A stretch of DNA of 64,000 nucleotides from Prionace glauca (taxonomy: Eukaryota > Chordata > Chondrichthyes > Carcharhiniformes > Carcharhinidae). The translations under genes were made by a program, and so were the position numbers. Positions 10,565 through 20,279 of this stretch are shown here, one piece after another. The notes under the pieces are model-generated. The model did not search any database and was not told where the DNA came from. It saw only the letters and a list, made by a program, of their open reading frames with translations. Location of the stretch: NCBI GenBank assembly GCA_037974335.1, contig CM075760.1:33985609-34049608 (forward strand). The letters run 5' to 3'. Numbering within the stretch: position 1 is the first letter of the stretch; the number at the start of each line of letters is the position of its first letter.

Positions 10565-10818
10565 TCTCCCTTAAAGTTTATTTATTAGTCACAAGGCTTA
10601 CATTAACATTGCAGTGAAATTCCCCTCATCGCCAGCACCTGTTTGGGTCAATGCACTAACTAGCACGTCTTTCCAATTGTAGGAGGAAACTGGAGCATCC
10701 GGAGGAAACCCATGCAGACACAGGGAGACATGCAAACTCCACCCGAGCCGGGAATCAAACCCAGGACCCTGGCACTGTGAGGAAGCAGTGCTAACCACTG
10801 TGCTACCGTGCCACCCCT
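10565..10818 (-). mobile_element. tRNA-headed SINE (HE1-like)
   Basis: Reversed tail AAAGTTTATTTATTAGTCAC, body GGAGCATCCGGAGGAAACCC and head GCAGTGCTAACCACTGTGCT. It lies in the first intron of ZNF-C. Confidence 0.7.
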
Positions 10819-11004
10819 ACTAAATGTACTGGAATGATTTATGTTTATTTATTCATAAACCGAGTGCTTATGAAGCCTCACCGCCCGGATCCATTTATGT
10901 TTCCGGTTTGATTTCGGGCTCTGGATCCGCGCCATTCAAAATTTCCATTTAAAACCCGCTGGTTCCAGCTCCTCACCGCCTGCGGATCCACAAAGTGTTT
11001 CCAA

Positions 11005-11649
11005 ATCCTCCAGTGACTGATCCAGGATGGGGCCGTTAACCTGGGCCTGTTCCCGGGAGGGAGGGAGGGAGAAGCCCCGCAGCTGCAAACCAGGGAGCTG
11101 ACAATGATTCTGAAGGGTTTGCGGATCCACAAAGTGTTTCCAGACCCTCCCAGCCACCGCCTAACGCTGACTCCGCTTCTCCGGGGCAAATAAGTGCCAA
11201 GGACAGCAATGACACTGCGCATGATCCACATCACAATGGCCGGGGGTTGATTGACGGCAGGTCCGGACCAATAGGAAGAGGAGGCGGGGCTGGAGGACCG
11301 AGCGGGAGCGGCTGGCCCTCCGACCAATCGGAGCGAATGATGGGCGGGGCTGGAGGACCGAGCGGGAGCGGCTGATCCTCCAACCAATCGGAGTGAATGA
11401 GGGGCGTGGCTGGAAACCAACACTGGAAACAAACCCGGTGAATGCGGAGCAAACTTTGCAGCAGCGGAGGGGGAGGCGCTGGAACCGGCGGCTGGATATT
11501 GGGGAGGGTCTGGAAACACTTTGTGGATCCGCAAATCCTTCAGAATCATTGTCAGCTCCCTGGTTTGCAGCTGCGGGGCTTCTCCCTCCCTCCCTCCCGG
11601 GAACAGGCCCAGGTTAACGGCCCCATCCTGGATCAGCCACTGGAGGATG
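11005..11649. repeat. Inverted repeat, 145-bp arms, around promoter core
   Basis: 11005-11149 is the reverse complement of 11504-11649 with about two mismatches by eye. Arms include GGAAACACTTTGTGGATCCG and CCAGGTTAACGGCCCCATCC. They appear to be the exon-1 copies of two divergent genes. Confidence 0.85.
11281..11400 (+). repeat. 60-bp tandem duplication of CCAAT/GC-box unit
   Basis: 11281-11340 and 11341-11400 are two copies of a 60-bp unit (GGCGGGGCTGGAGGACCGAG, ending ACCAATCGGAG), six or so bases different. Each carries one GC box and one CCAAT box, the layout expected for Sp1 and NF-Y binding. Confidence 0.85.
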
Positions 11650-11759
11650 GTTCACATCAGAGGATGGGGGAGGGGGACAGTAAATAAGAGGTTACACTTT
11701 GGCCTCAAATCAATGAGGACTCTGATCTCTGGGAAGGAAGGAAATCCTGGGAGGTGAGC

Positions 11760-12481
11760 GGGGAGGAGTCACAAACACCCGCTGGAGGCCCCAACATCCC
11801 CAGTAAGACCCAGTCTGCAGACAGGAGCTGGAGAACTGAACCCAGACAGAGGAAAGGGAGGGAGAAAACTGGGAGTGGAGGAAAGAAAATTGTCTGTTCA
11901 GCGTTTCTATTGTGGGCTGATTTTTAAAGCTGTTTTTACACACGGTTACAAGTTGATGATTTACACACAGAAAACTCAATCCCAAGAGAAATATTTGTCT
12001 CTCTGTAATTTATATTCTGCATTGGTTGTGATGTTTTTTGTAAACACAGATTACAGCTTTCAGGACAGATGAAATGGATTGAAGTTTTTGCCGATACAGC
12101 AGTGACCTGCTTTAAAATTATCAGTGCCTTGGACAGGGGAAATGTGGAAAGAATGCTTTCACTTGTGACAGAGTCTAAAAGGAGGACCAATCAATAACAA
12201 AGACTCATAAATACTAGATAGTCACTAATAAATCCAAGAAGATAATAAGGATAAATTTCTTCACTCACAGGTTTAGAAGTACCAGAGAAATGAGTTGAGG
12301 AAATTGCTGAGATTGTTTCAAAGGGAAACAGGAGAAGCACACAAGAGGAATAGAAAAATCAACTGAAAGGCTGTGATGAGGTACATGGGACAGGAGAAGA
12401 TGTGTCAAGTATAAAAAATTAAACTGAATGGCTTGTTTATGTCTTGTATATTCAAAGTAATTCAATGTAAACTCCTTTTTC
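11760..12481 (+). other. ZNF-D intron
   Basis: Contains a diverged copy of the pre-acceptor motif near 11880-11945 (TGTCTGTTCAGCGTTTCTAT). 12245-12300 is weakly LINE-like. No other gene was seen. Confidence 0.35.
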
Positions 12482-12817
12482 CAGAATATCTGCAGACGGG
12501 CGATTCAAACCAAACATCTTGGGATCTGACAGTGTCACACAGTTCTTCAGGATCTGAATATCAAAGGCCTATGAATGTGGAAGGAGAAATGTTTGCCTAT
12601 TTTGTCTTTGGGAAATTACTCAACATCATTGTGACTGGAAAAGCCCCGAGACACAGACATCTGTTATTTTTCCACAGCTGGAACAGATCTTTAACCAGTT
12701 ACACAGTGTGAAAAAAAACACATTTACATCAGCTAGACACCGTACTCGTGTTCTTTGTGTGAACCTGGTTTCAACTGATTGTATAACCTGGAAAGACATG
12801 AGGACACCTGCACCATG
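12482..12817 (+). other. ZNF-D acceptor and exon upstream part
   Basis: TTTTTCCAG ends at 12484. The exon then holds the family's decayed upstream fingers (MNVEGEMFAYFVFGK, a relic of CFVCGK, and TTTAACCAGTTACACAGTG). The ancestral start codon context CACCATG lies at 12811-12817. Confidence 0.6.
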
Positions 12818-12820
12818 TGA
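12815..12820 (+). promoter_or_regulatory. Minimal ATG-TGA upstream frame created by repeat insertion
   Basis: The ancestral start codon (12815-12817) is now followed at once by TGA (12818-12820). In I and K the same place reads CACCATGGAGAAACC, so an insertion split start codon from body. Such start-stop frames are known to stall or divert ribosomes in other genes. The effect here is inferred. Confidence 0.6.
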
Positions 12821-12943
12821 ATAAGGAGCAGCAATAGGCCATTCAGCCCCACGGGCCAGTTCCGTCATTTAATAACATCATGGCTAATCTGATAGTGAGC
12901 TCAGATCTGCATTCCGCCTACACCCAATAGCCTGTCAATAATC
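12818..12943 (-). mobile_element. CR1-type 3' fragment inserted at ZNF-D start codon
   Basis: AGGAGCAGCAATAGGCCATT and ACATCATGGCTAATCTGATA are the reversed CR1 3' end. The paralogues I and K provide the empty site. CATG at 12814-12817 and 12943-12946 looks like a 4-bp target duplication that also duplicated the start codon. Confidence 0.75.
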
Positions 12944-14092
12944 ATGGAGAAACCGTGGAAATGTGCGGACTGTGGGACGGGATTCAATTACCCATCTGAA
13001 TTGGAAACCCATCGACGTATTCACACTGGGGAGAGACCATTCACCTGCTCTGTGTGTGGGAAGGGATTCACTCAGTCATCCAGCCTGTACACACACCAGC
13101 ACGTCCATACTGGTGAGAGGCCATTCACCTGTCTTCAGTGTGGGAAGGGATTTAATGCCTTATCAAACCTCCGGACTCACCACCAGGTTCACTCTGATCA
13201 GAGACCATTGAAATGTTCTGATTGTGAGAAGAGCTTTAAAAGCAGAAAGGATTTACTGATTCACCAACGCACTCACACTGGGGAGAGGCCGTTCATCTGC
13301 AACATGTGTGGTAAGGGATTCACTCAGTCGTCCCACCTCCTGACACACCAAAGTGTTCACACTGATCAGAGACCGTTTAAATGTTCTGACTGTGAGAAGA
13401 ACTTTAAAAGCAGAAAGGATTTACTGATTCATCAACGCACTCACACTGGGGAGAGGCCGTTCATTTGCCCCGTGTGTGGGAAGGGATTCACTTGTTCATC
13501 GCAGCTCCTGAAACACCGATTTGTTCACACTGATCAGAGACCTATCAATTGTTCTGAATGTGAGAAAACATTTAAAAGCAAAAAGGATCTTCTGAAACAC
13601 CAGCACACTCACACTGGGGAGAGGCCATTCACCTGCTCTCTCTGTGGGAAGGGATTCGCTCGATTAGCCCACCTTCTGAGACACCGTCGAGTTCACACTG
13701 GGGAGAGGCCATTCACCTGCCCTGTGTGTTGTCAGGAATTCATTGACACATCCGACCTTCTGATACACCGGCGAGTTCACACTGGAGAGAGACCTTACAC
13801 TTGCCTCCTGTGCGGCAAGAGATTCACTCAGTCATCCCACCTGACTACACACCAACTTGTTCACACTGATCAGAGACCCTTTGAATGTTCTGATTGTGAG
13901 AAGAGATTTAAAAGTAAACAGAATCTGCTGAAACACCAGCGAGTTCACACTGGGGAAAGGCCGTTCAACTGTTCCATGTGTGGGAAGGGATTCGCTCAGT
14001 CAAACAACCTGCTGAAACACCAGCAAGTTCACAGGCGACAGCAGGGGTTGGATTCTGCTGTTATTGCTGCTGTTAATCACATCCAGGACTGA
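12944..14092 (+). CDS. ZNF-D: C2H2 zinc-finger protein, 13 fingers
   Basis: Intact 382-residue frame from MEKPWKCADC with 13 canonical C2H2 fingers. Fingers 4, 6, 8 and 12 are of a CS(D/E)CEKxFKSxxxLL type preceded by HTDQRP or HSDQRP linkers. They alternate with CxxCGKGF fingers, a two-finger higher-order repeat. Fingers 4 and 6 are almost identical. The usual family stop after the last finger is lost (TGA became CGA), so the protein reads 19 codons into the former 3' UTR and ends AAVNHIQD. Expected to bind DNA in the nucleus through an extended array. No effector domain is visible. It is divergent from ZNF-C. Its start codon was displaced by a CR1 fragment. Confidence 0.9.
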   Translation: MEKPWKCADCGTGFNYPSELETHRRIHTGERPFTCSVCGKGFTQSSSLYTHQHVHTGERPFTCLQCGKGFNALSNLRTHHQVHSDQRPLKCSDCEKSFKSRKDLLIHQRTHTGERPFICNMCGKGFTQSSHLLTHQSVHTDQRPFKCSDCEKNFKSRKDLLIHQRTHTGERPFICPVCGKGFTCSSQLLKHRFVHTDQRPINCSECEKTFKSKKDLLKHQHTHTGERPFTCSLCGKGFARLAHLLRHRRVHTGERPFTCPVCCQEFIDTSDLLIHRRVHTGERPYTCLLCGKRFTQSSHLTTHQLVHTDQRPFECSDCEKRFKSKQNLLKHQRVHTGERPFNCSMCGKGFAQSNNLLKHQQVHRRQQGLDSAVIAAVNHIQD

Positions 14093-14099
14093 ATAGTGT

Positions 14100-15627
14100 C
14101 TGGTTACCAGTGAGGTTCCACAGTTTTGTGGTATATATCAATGACTTAGACTTAAATGTAAGGGTCATGATTCAGTTTGCAGATGATACAACAATTGTAT
14201 TTGTGTTTAACAATCCTGAAGAAAGCCGTGGACTGCAGGAAAATATCAGTGGGCTGGTCAGATGGGCAGAAAATGGCTCATAGAATTCGATCTGGAGCAG
14301 TGAGAGAGAATGAATTTGGGACATTAGACAAGACAAGGGAATGAACAATAAAGGGGATGATGCTGAGAATTACAGAGGATCAGAGAGAACCTGGAGTCAA
14401 CATCCAGGCATCTGTGAAGGAGGCTGGACAGGTAGATCACAAGACCATCAGATGTAGGAGCAGAATTAGGCCATTCAGCCCATTGAGTCTGCTCTGCCGT
14501 TCAATTAAGGCTGATAAGTTTCTCAATCAGGTGGTCAAGAAGACATTTGGCAAAAGCTTAGTATATGAGGAGGGAGATTATGCTCAAACTGAAGCAGAGA
14601 GTGGGAATAAATGGATCCTTTTCATGAGTGGCAAGCAATGACTCGTGGGTAAGGAAGCGTTCAGTGCTGTAACCCCAGCTGTTCATACATTAATAATTTG
14701 GATGAAGGAATTGAATGCAATGTCTCCAATTTTCATACAGTACTAAGCTGGGTGGCAGTGTGTGCTGTGAAGAGGATCCTAAGAGGCTACAGGGTGACTT
14801 GAACAGGGCTGAGTCAGGAGATACTTGGCAAATGCAATATAATGTGGATAAATGTGAGGTTATCAACTTTGGCAAAAACAGGAAGACAGTTAAGGAAAAG
14901 GGGAAGTGCAACGTAAGCTGGGTGTCATGGTGGGACAGTTACTGAGGGTTGGCACGCAGGTACAGCAGGCAGTGAGGAAAGCTAATGGCATGCGGGCCTT
15001 CATAGCAAGAGGATTTGAGTATAGAAGTAAAGATGTTTTGCTGCAGTTGTACAGGGCCTTGGGGAAGCCACACCTTGAGCACTGTGTAAAGCTTTGGTCT
15101 CCTAGTCTGAGGAAGGACATTCTTGCTATTGAGGGAGTCCAGTGAAGGTTCACCAGACTGATTCCTGGAATGGCAGGACTGACAAATAGAGAGACTGGAT
15201 TGACTGGACTTGTACTCACTAAATTTAGAAGAATGAGAGGGGATCTCATAGAAACAGATAAAATCCTGATGGCACTGGACAGGCTAGATGCAAGAAGAAT
15301 GTTCCCGAATTTGGGGAAGTCCAGAACTAGGAGTCACAGTCGAAGGATAAGGGGTAAGCAATTCGGGACTGGGATAAGGAAGAACTTCTTCACTCAGAGT
15401 TGTGAACCTGTGGAATTCTTCACCACAGAAAACTTGGGGATTGGTTTGTTAGATATATTCAAGAGGGAGCTGGACGAGGCCCTTATGGCTGAAGGGATCA
15501 AGGGGTCTGGAGAGAAATGGGAGTGTGATACTGAAAGTGCGTGATCAGCCATGATAATGAATGGTGGAGCAGGCTCAAAGGGCTGATTGGCCTACTCCTG
15601 CACCTATTTTCTATGTTTTTATATTTA
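14100..15627 (+). mobile_element. Old LINE copies, overlapping fragments
   Basis: 14100-14440 carries reverse-transcriptase remnants (TGCAGATGATACAACAATTG, from a FADDTT motif). A reversed CR1 tail (GGAGCAGAATTAGGCCATTC) sits at 14445-14525. 14640-15627 is a decayed CR1 3' half (frames with RRMRGDLIETDK, KNFFTQ) ending CACCTATTTTCTATGTTTTT. Many stops and shifts. Confidence 0.7.
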
Positions 15628-15639
15628 GAAAATGATTCT

Positions 15640-16260
15640 TAGAAGTCATAGGAGGAGGCCATTTGGCCCATTGAATCTACACTGACAACAATCCCACCCA
15701 GGCTCTAGACCTGTAACCCCACATATTTACCCTCTAACTTATGCATCAGGGCAATTTAGCATGGTCAATTCACCTGACCCACACATCTTTGGACTGTGGG
15801 AGGAAACTGGAGGAAATCTATACAGATACAGGGAGAACCTGTAAACTCCACACAGACAGTGACCCAAGCCAGGAATTGAACCCAGGTCTCTGGAACTGTG
15901 AGACAGCACTCCTAACCACTTGCCAATCCCTAACTGCCCTCCCAGCATCAGAGGAAACCCATGCAGATACGGAAAGAACGGGCAAACAGTCACCCAAGAC
16001 TAGATTTGAACCGGATCCCTGGCTCTCTGAGGTAGCAGCGTTAAGCACTATCCCACAGCTGTCCGTGTGGAGTTTGCATGTTCTCCTTGTGTCTGCATGG
16101 GTTTGCTCAGCATGCTCCAGTTTCCTTCCACAATCCAAAGATGTGCAGATTAGGGGGATTGGCCATGCAAATTACCTCTTCGTGTATGGGTTAGTGGAAT
16201 TAATGTAAGAGTCAGTAAGACTCAATGGGCTGAATGTGCTGTTTCTCCACTGTAGTGATT
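15640..16260. mobile_element. Cluster of SINE fragments (minus, minus, plus)
   Basis: 15640-15920 is a minus HE1-like SINE (GGAGGCCATTTGGCCCATTG tail, head CTCCTAACCACTT). 15945-16062 is a second minus head fragment. 16063-16260 is a plus body fragment (TGTGGAGTTTGCATGTTCTC). Boundaries are approximate. Confidence 0.6.
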
Positions 16261-16644
16261 TTATAAGAAACATTATTTAATATCTTCGAACCTGATTCAG
16301 CATTCCTCCTCTTCACAGCACATGAATTTTTCTTTAAGATCAGTTGTTCCTTTACAGTCTGTGTTGTTCTGAATGATGACGGTATTAACCTTATCCCAAA
16401 CCTGCCCTCACCCTCCTGTTGGTTCATTTACTGAATTAAGGGTCTATTGTTTTAATGGTTACAATCTCTGTCTGCTCAGTTATTCCTTTAACTCAGCCCT
16501 ACAGTTGCTGTGAATTGCTCTCTCATGTTCCCACATCTCAGTGACAAATGTTGGTCTGTTTGCTCCACACCCACAGGGCTCCATCTGTTTAAAGCCACAA
16601 ACGGAAAGGTCCAGTTTTTCCCCTGGAGTTTGACACAAAGCAAC
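16261..16644. other. Intergenic stretch, nothing recognised
   Basis: No long frame, no repeat recognised. Confidence 0.3.
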
Positions 16645-16918
16645 TTTCACAATGAAGGCAGCACTGCTGCCTCACAGCGCCAAGGACCCACATTCGATTC
16701 CCAGCTTGGGTCACTGTACGTGTGGAGTTTGTACATTCTCCCCATGTCTGTATGGGTTTCCTCTGGGTGCTGTGGTTACCTCCCAGTCTAAAAGACATGC
16801 TGATTAGGTGTATTGACCCAAACAGATGCCCGACTGTGGTGTCTAGGGAAATTTTCCAGTCACTTCATTGCAGTGTTAATGTAAGCCTACTTGTCACTAA
16901 TAAATAAACTTTACTTTG
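16645..16918 (+). mobile_element. tRNA-headed SINE (HE1-like)
   Basis: CACTGCTGCCTCACAGCGCC head, CATTCGATTCCCAGC box-B-like region, and tail TAATAAATAAACTTTACTTT. Confidence 0.75.
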
Positions 16919-16924
16919 ATGCAG

Positions 16925-17200
16925 AGTTTCAGCCAATGAGGGAGATCCGGGCTCAGCCCCGCTCCTCATTCACTCCGATTGGTTGGAGGACCAGCTGCTC
17001 TCGTTCAGTCCTCCAGCCCCACCTCCTTTTCCTATTGGTCCTGAGCTGCCGTCAATCAGTCCTGGACATTGTGATGTGGAGCATGCGCAGTGCCGATACT
17101 GGAGTGATGGAGGGAAATTCACAGTGAGTCAGATTCAGAAACTGGAAGTGAGGGGGGAGGAATGGGGCCAGTATTTGGGTTTGAGAAGGTAAATAAACAG
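16925..17200 (+). promoter_or_regulatory. CCAAT/NRF1-type promoter P3 without an evident gene
   Basis: Closely similar to one strand of P2: ACTCCGATTGGTTGGAGGAC, TTCCTATTGGTCC, CTGCCGTCAATCA and GAGCATGCGCAGTG in the same order. By comparison with P2 it should fire to the right. The next plus-strand ZNF (G) has its own promoter, and the 4.7-kb insertion at 17.5 kb lies just downstream. I call it an orphan. Confidence 0.5.
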
Positions 17201-17254
17201 CCTGTGTCGGCTGGGAATCCAGAACTGGCAGCTACAGATCCCTTGTTTGCATTG

Positions 17255-17345
17255 TACGGCTGCAGTTGCATTTCTATAACAACTTTCAGAACCACAGGAT
17301 CTCCGAAAGCATTTTACAGCCAATGAAGTACATTTGAAGTGTGAT
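17255..17345 (+). repeat. Dispersed repeat R4 fragment
   Basis: TTTTACAGCCAATGAAGTAC and the preceding TTGCATTTCTATAAC match the longer copy at 22343-22555. Unclassified ancient repeat. Confidence 0.45.
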
Positions 17346-17581
17346 CTCTATTTAAGAAACTATAGGTAGGTCTGGGTAATCAGATTTTAGTTTAAAACAT
17401 CAATCACTTTCATATTCAGTTCACTGTTACTCATAACAAGGTCAAAGAAGCCAATTTGATCATGTACTTTTTGTAGTCTTTCCATATTCTGTAAATTTTC
17501 TTCATTAAGTCTGCATTGGTTTTGTATTAAAACAGTAAAAAGTCTGACAACACCAGGTTTTAGTCCAACCGATTTATTTGA

Positions 17582-18046
17582 ACATAAGAACATAAGAACA
17601 TAAGAAATAGGAGCAGGAGTAGGCCATCTAGCCCTTCGAGCCTGCCCCGCCATTCAATAAGATCATGGCTGATCTGTCGTGACTCAGCTCCACCTTCCCG
17701 CCCTCTCCCCATAACCCTTAATCCCTTCTCTTATCAAAAACCAATCAACCCGCTTCTTAAAAATATTTAGCGAGGCAGCCTCCACCACTTCAACGGGCAG
17801 AGAATTCCAGAGATTCACCACCCTTTGAGTGAAGAAGTTCCTCCTCAACTCTGTTCTAAACTGCCTCCCCTTTATCTTGAGGCTGTGCCCCCTAGTCCTA
17901 CTGTCTTTTTTGAGCGGGAACAGTCTCTCCACCTCTATCCTATCCATCCCATTCATCATCTTATACGTCTCAATGAGATCTCCCCTCATTCTTCTAAACT
18001 CTAACGAGTACAAGCCTAGTTTATTCAGCCTCTCCTCATAGCTCAA
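17582..18046 (-). mobile_element. Young CR1 3' end abutting ZNF-E
   Basis: Reversed CR1: AACATAAGAACATAAGAAAT tail at 17580, continuous C-terminal ORF2 frame (RMRGDLIETYKMMNGMDR). Its truncated 5' side joins ZNF-E a few bases after the stop. ZNF-E's expected 3' UTR is not found on the far side. Confidence 0.9.
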
Positions 18047-18073
18047 GTCGTTACTTGTGAACTCACTAGAGTC

Positions 18074-19162
18074 TCAGCATTTGGGATGAAGTCGTACATC
18101 CCTTCCCACACTCAGAGCAGGTGAATGGTCTGTCCACAGTGTGAATTCATTGGTGTACAGAGTGTTGAGAAGATTGCACAAACCCAGTCCCACAGTGAGA
18201 GCACCTGAATCAGTGTGAACATGTCGATGTCGCGACAGTGCCCCAGAACGTTTGTAGCACTTCTCACAGTCTGGGCATTTAAAAGGTCTCTCGTCAGTGT
18301 GAACTCGCTGGTGTGCAGTTAGTTGAGTTGATCGTCTGAACCCAGTCCCACAGTGAGAGCATCTGAAAGGTCTATCTTCAGAGTGAACAGGTTGATGGGA
18401 TATCAGTTTCTCAGAGGTTTTGAAGCATTTCTCACAGTTTGGACATTTAAAAGGTTTATTTTCTGTGTGGGCTCGCTGGTGTGTCAGCAGGCTAGATGAG
18501 GCAGTGAATCCCTTCCCACATTCAGAGCAGAGAAATGGCTTCTCCCCAGTGTGAACTCGCTGGTGTTTCAGCAGGTCAGATGACTGAATGAATCCTTTCC
18601 CACACTCGGAGCAGGTGAATGGCCTCTCCCAAGAGTGAACTCGCTGGTGAACAGTGAGGTCAGACGATCGTCTGAACCCAGTTCCACAGTGAAAGCACTT
18701 GAACGGTCTCTCGTCTGTGTGAATACGTTGATGGCGCATCAGTTCCCCAGAACTTTTATAGCTCTTTCCACAGTCTGGACACCTGAAAGGTCTCTCGTCA
18801 GTGTGAACTCGCTGGTGACTCCGCAACTGGGCTGAAGTAGTTAATCCCTTCCCACACTCGGAGCAGATGAATGGTCTCTCGCTGGAATGAACTCGCTGGT
18901 GTGTGAACAAAGAGGATGACTGAGTGAATCCCTTCCCACATGTGGGGCAGATGAATGGCCTCTCCCCAGTGTGACTGCGCCAGTGCATTTCCAGCTTGGA
19001 TGGGGAAATGAATCCCTTCCCACAGTCCCCACATTTCCACAGTTTCTTCTCAGTGTGACTGCAATTGTGTCTCAACAGGTCAGATGATTGGCTGAAGCCT
19101 CGTCCACACACACAACATGTGTACGGTTTCTCTCCACTGTGAAGTGTACTTTTTCCTTCCAT
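18074..19162 (-). CDS. ZNF-E: C2H2 zinc-finger protein, 11 fingers, frameshifted C-terminus
   Basis: Starts at [16 protein letters not shown] (ATG 19160-19162), the leader shared with B and F. Eleven good C2H2 fingers follow, with a repeating three-finger pattern: a CxxCGKGF finger, then a CPxCxKxxK finger, then a [11 protein letters not shown] finger. After finger 11 about ten bases are missing relative to the module (HTD is followed directly by the AGGTGCTCTC of the next finger). The frame shifts and about 50 unrelated residues end the protein at 18074. Two more fingers survive only out of frame. No CpG-rich promoter lies between the exon and the end of the block (21595), so expression may need a new promoter. 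Nuclear DNA-binding role inferred from the family. Confidence 0.8.
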   Translation of the reverse strand: MEGKSTLHSGEKPYTCCVCGRGFSQSSDLLRHNCSHTEKKLWKCGDCGKGFISPSKLEMHWRSHTGERPFICPTCGKGFTQSSSLFTHQRVHSSERPFICSECGKGLTTSAQLRSHQRVHTDERPFRCPDCGKSYKSSGELMRHQRIHTDERPFKCFHCGTGFRRSSDLTVHQRVHSWERPFTCSECGKGFIQSSDLLKHQRVHTGEKPFLCSECGKGFTASSSLLTHQRAHTENKPFKCPNCEKCFKTSEKLISHQPVHSEDRPFRCSHCGTGFRRSTQLTAHQRVHTDERPFKCPDCEKCYKRSGALSRHRHVHTDSGALTVGLGLCNLLNTLYTNEFTLWTDHSPALSVGRDVRLHPKC

Positions 19163-19420
19163 GTTCAAAATCTGATGATATCAAAGTTAAGATAAATTGA
19201 GCCACTCCATCAGCTTCCCAACTGCAAACTCTCCCCTTCTAATACCCTGTGAAATTGACTTAAAATAGGTAAAAAAAAAGGGAGTGAGAGAGAGCCCACA
19301 AAAACACAAAGACAGGTTGTGAAATTGATCTGAATGAATCTGGTAATTCCTGGGGCCGGCACTAAGAAACATTGACCATGAAAACTGCTGGATTGTCACA
19401 AAAACCCAACTGGTTTCTAT
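19163..19420 (-). other. ZNF-E 5' exon part, acceptor and intron
   Basis: The acceptor reads AATTTCACAG on minus, CAG at 19247-19249, just like B. The intron beyond (AAAGACAGGTTGTGAAATTG on plus) matches those of B and F, so this copy was never spliced. Confidence 0.6.
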
Positions 19421-19574
19421 GGGAGGAAAGAGAAAGAGGTGAAGGAGAGGGATTTTGTATATCTACAAGACATACTAAGCAAGAAGTCAGCAAAGTAAAT
19501 TTGACCCCGAGCTTCATCAAATGTGATATTGATACATAAACAGGGAAGTTATTCTGAATATTTATAAAACCTCT

Positions 19575-20110
19575 GGAATAATATTAAAGTCCTTGAGAAA
19601 ATGCAGAGGAGATTTACCAGAATGGTTCCAGCAAAGGTGGTTGAGGGGATTTTTGATTCAGGTACACAAGATTCTGACTGGTTTCGATCAGATGGATAAA
19701 GAAAGCTGATCGTACAAGGACTAGGAGGACACAGATTTAATGTTTTGGGTAAAAACTTGATTGAACTATTTAAGATCTTGAAGGGGCTTGACAGGGTGGA
19801 TGTGGAAAGGGCATTTATTTCTGTGGGAGAATTTTAAACTAGGCACCACAAAGTAAGGGGTCACCTGTTTAAATTAAGAGATGAAGATTTTTTTTCTCAA
19901 AGGATTGTGAGACTTTGGAACATTCTTCTTGCAAAGGTGGTTGAGGCAGAGTCCTTGAATATCTCACAGCAGAGCTAGATAGATTCTTGATAAACAAGGA
20001 AGTGGAAGGTTATCGGGAGAAGGCGGGAACGTGAAGTTGAGATTAAAATTAGATCACCACAATCCTACTGAATGGGAGAGCGGGGCTGAATGCTGCTCCT
20101 AATTTTTACG
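19575..20110 (+). mobile_element. Old CR1-group LINE 3' fragments
   Basis: CAGAGGAGATTTACCAGAAT, TTTTTCTCAAAGGATTGTGA and GAAGGCGGGAACGTGAAGTT are decayed CR1 3'-end motifs. Two overlapping fragments are possible. Confidence 0.6.
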
Positions 20111-20123
20111 TAAACAGTCACTT

Positions 20124-20195
20124 GTTTCTGTGGTGTCGTGGTTATCACATTCGCTTCACACACAAAAGGTCCCTGGTTCGAAACCGGGCCAAACA
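20124..20195 (+). tRNA. tRNA-Val (CAC)-like gene, probably a pseudogene
   Basis: The 72-base stretch from GTTTCTGTGGTGTCGTGGTT to the acceptor end has a D-arm, an anticodon loop TTCACAC with CAC, and a T-arm GGTTCGAAACCGG. These fit vertebrate tRNA-Val. The anticodon stem has two mismatches (TTCGC against ACAAA), and the 3' acceptor strand is one base short. No T-run terminator follows. I judge it decayed rather than functional. Confidence 0.6.
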
Positions 20196-20279
20196 CGTTG
20201 GATCTTTCTCAATAAACACGTGCAAAGTCTGCATGATTTAAATTAATTGCTCAACATTATCTCAATGTTACATCAAGTC

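Larger units (their letters stand above)
10971..11757. promoter_or_regulatory. Bidirectional promoter P2 between ZNF-C and ZNF-D
   Basis: A CpG-rich island with three CCAAT boxes on plus (11268, 11324, 11384), GC boxes (GGGCGGGGC, 11342) and an NRF1-like TGCGCATGA (11216-11224). It is flanked by mirror-image exon-1 sequences. Candidate splice donors point both ways: GTGAGG on minus at 10971-10976 and GTGAGC on plus at 11754. ZNF-C and ZNF-D are the next genes on their respective strands. Start sites are inferred. Confidence 0.65.

Noticed and set aside
10878-11757. Long frames over promoter P2
   Set aside because: Stop-poor CpG island with inverted arms. Coding potential not supported.
18074-19162. 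ZNF-E as a processed (spliced) retrocopy
   Set aside because: The intron next to the acceptor is retained and matches those of B and F, and no poly(A) follows. If mobilised it was as unspliced RNA ending in CR1.
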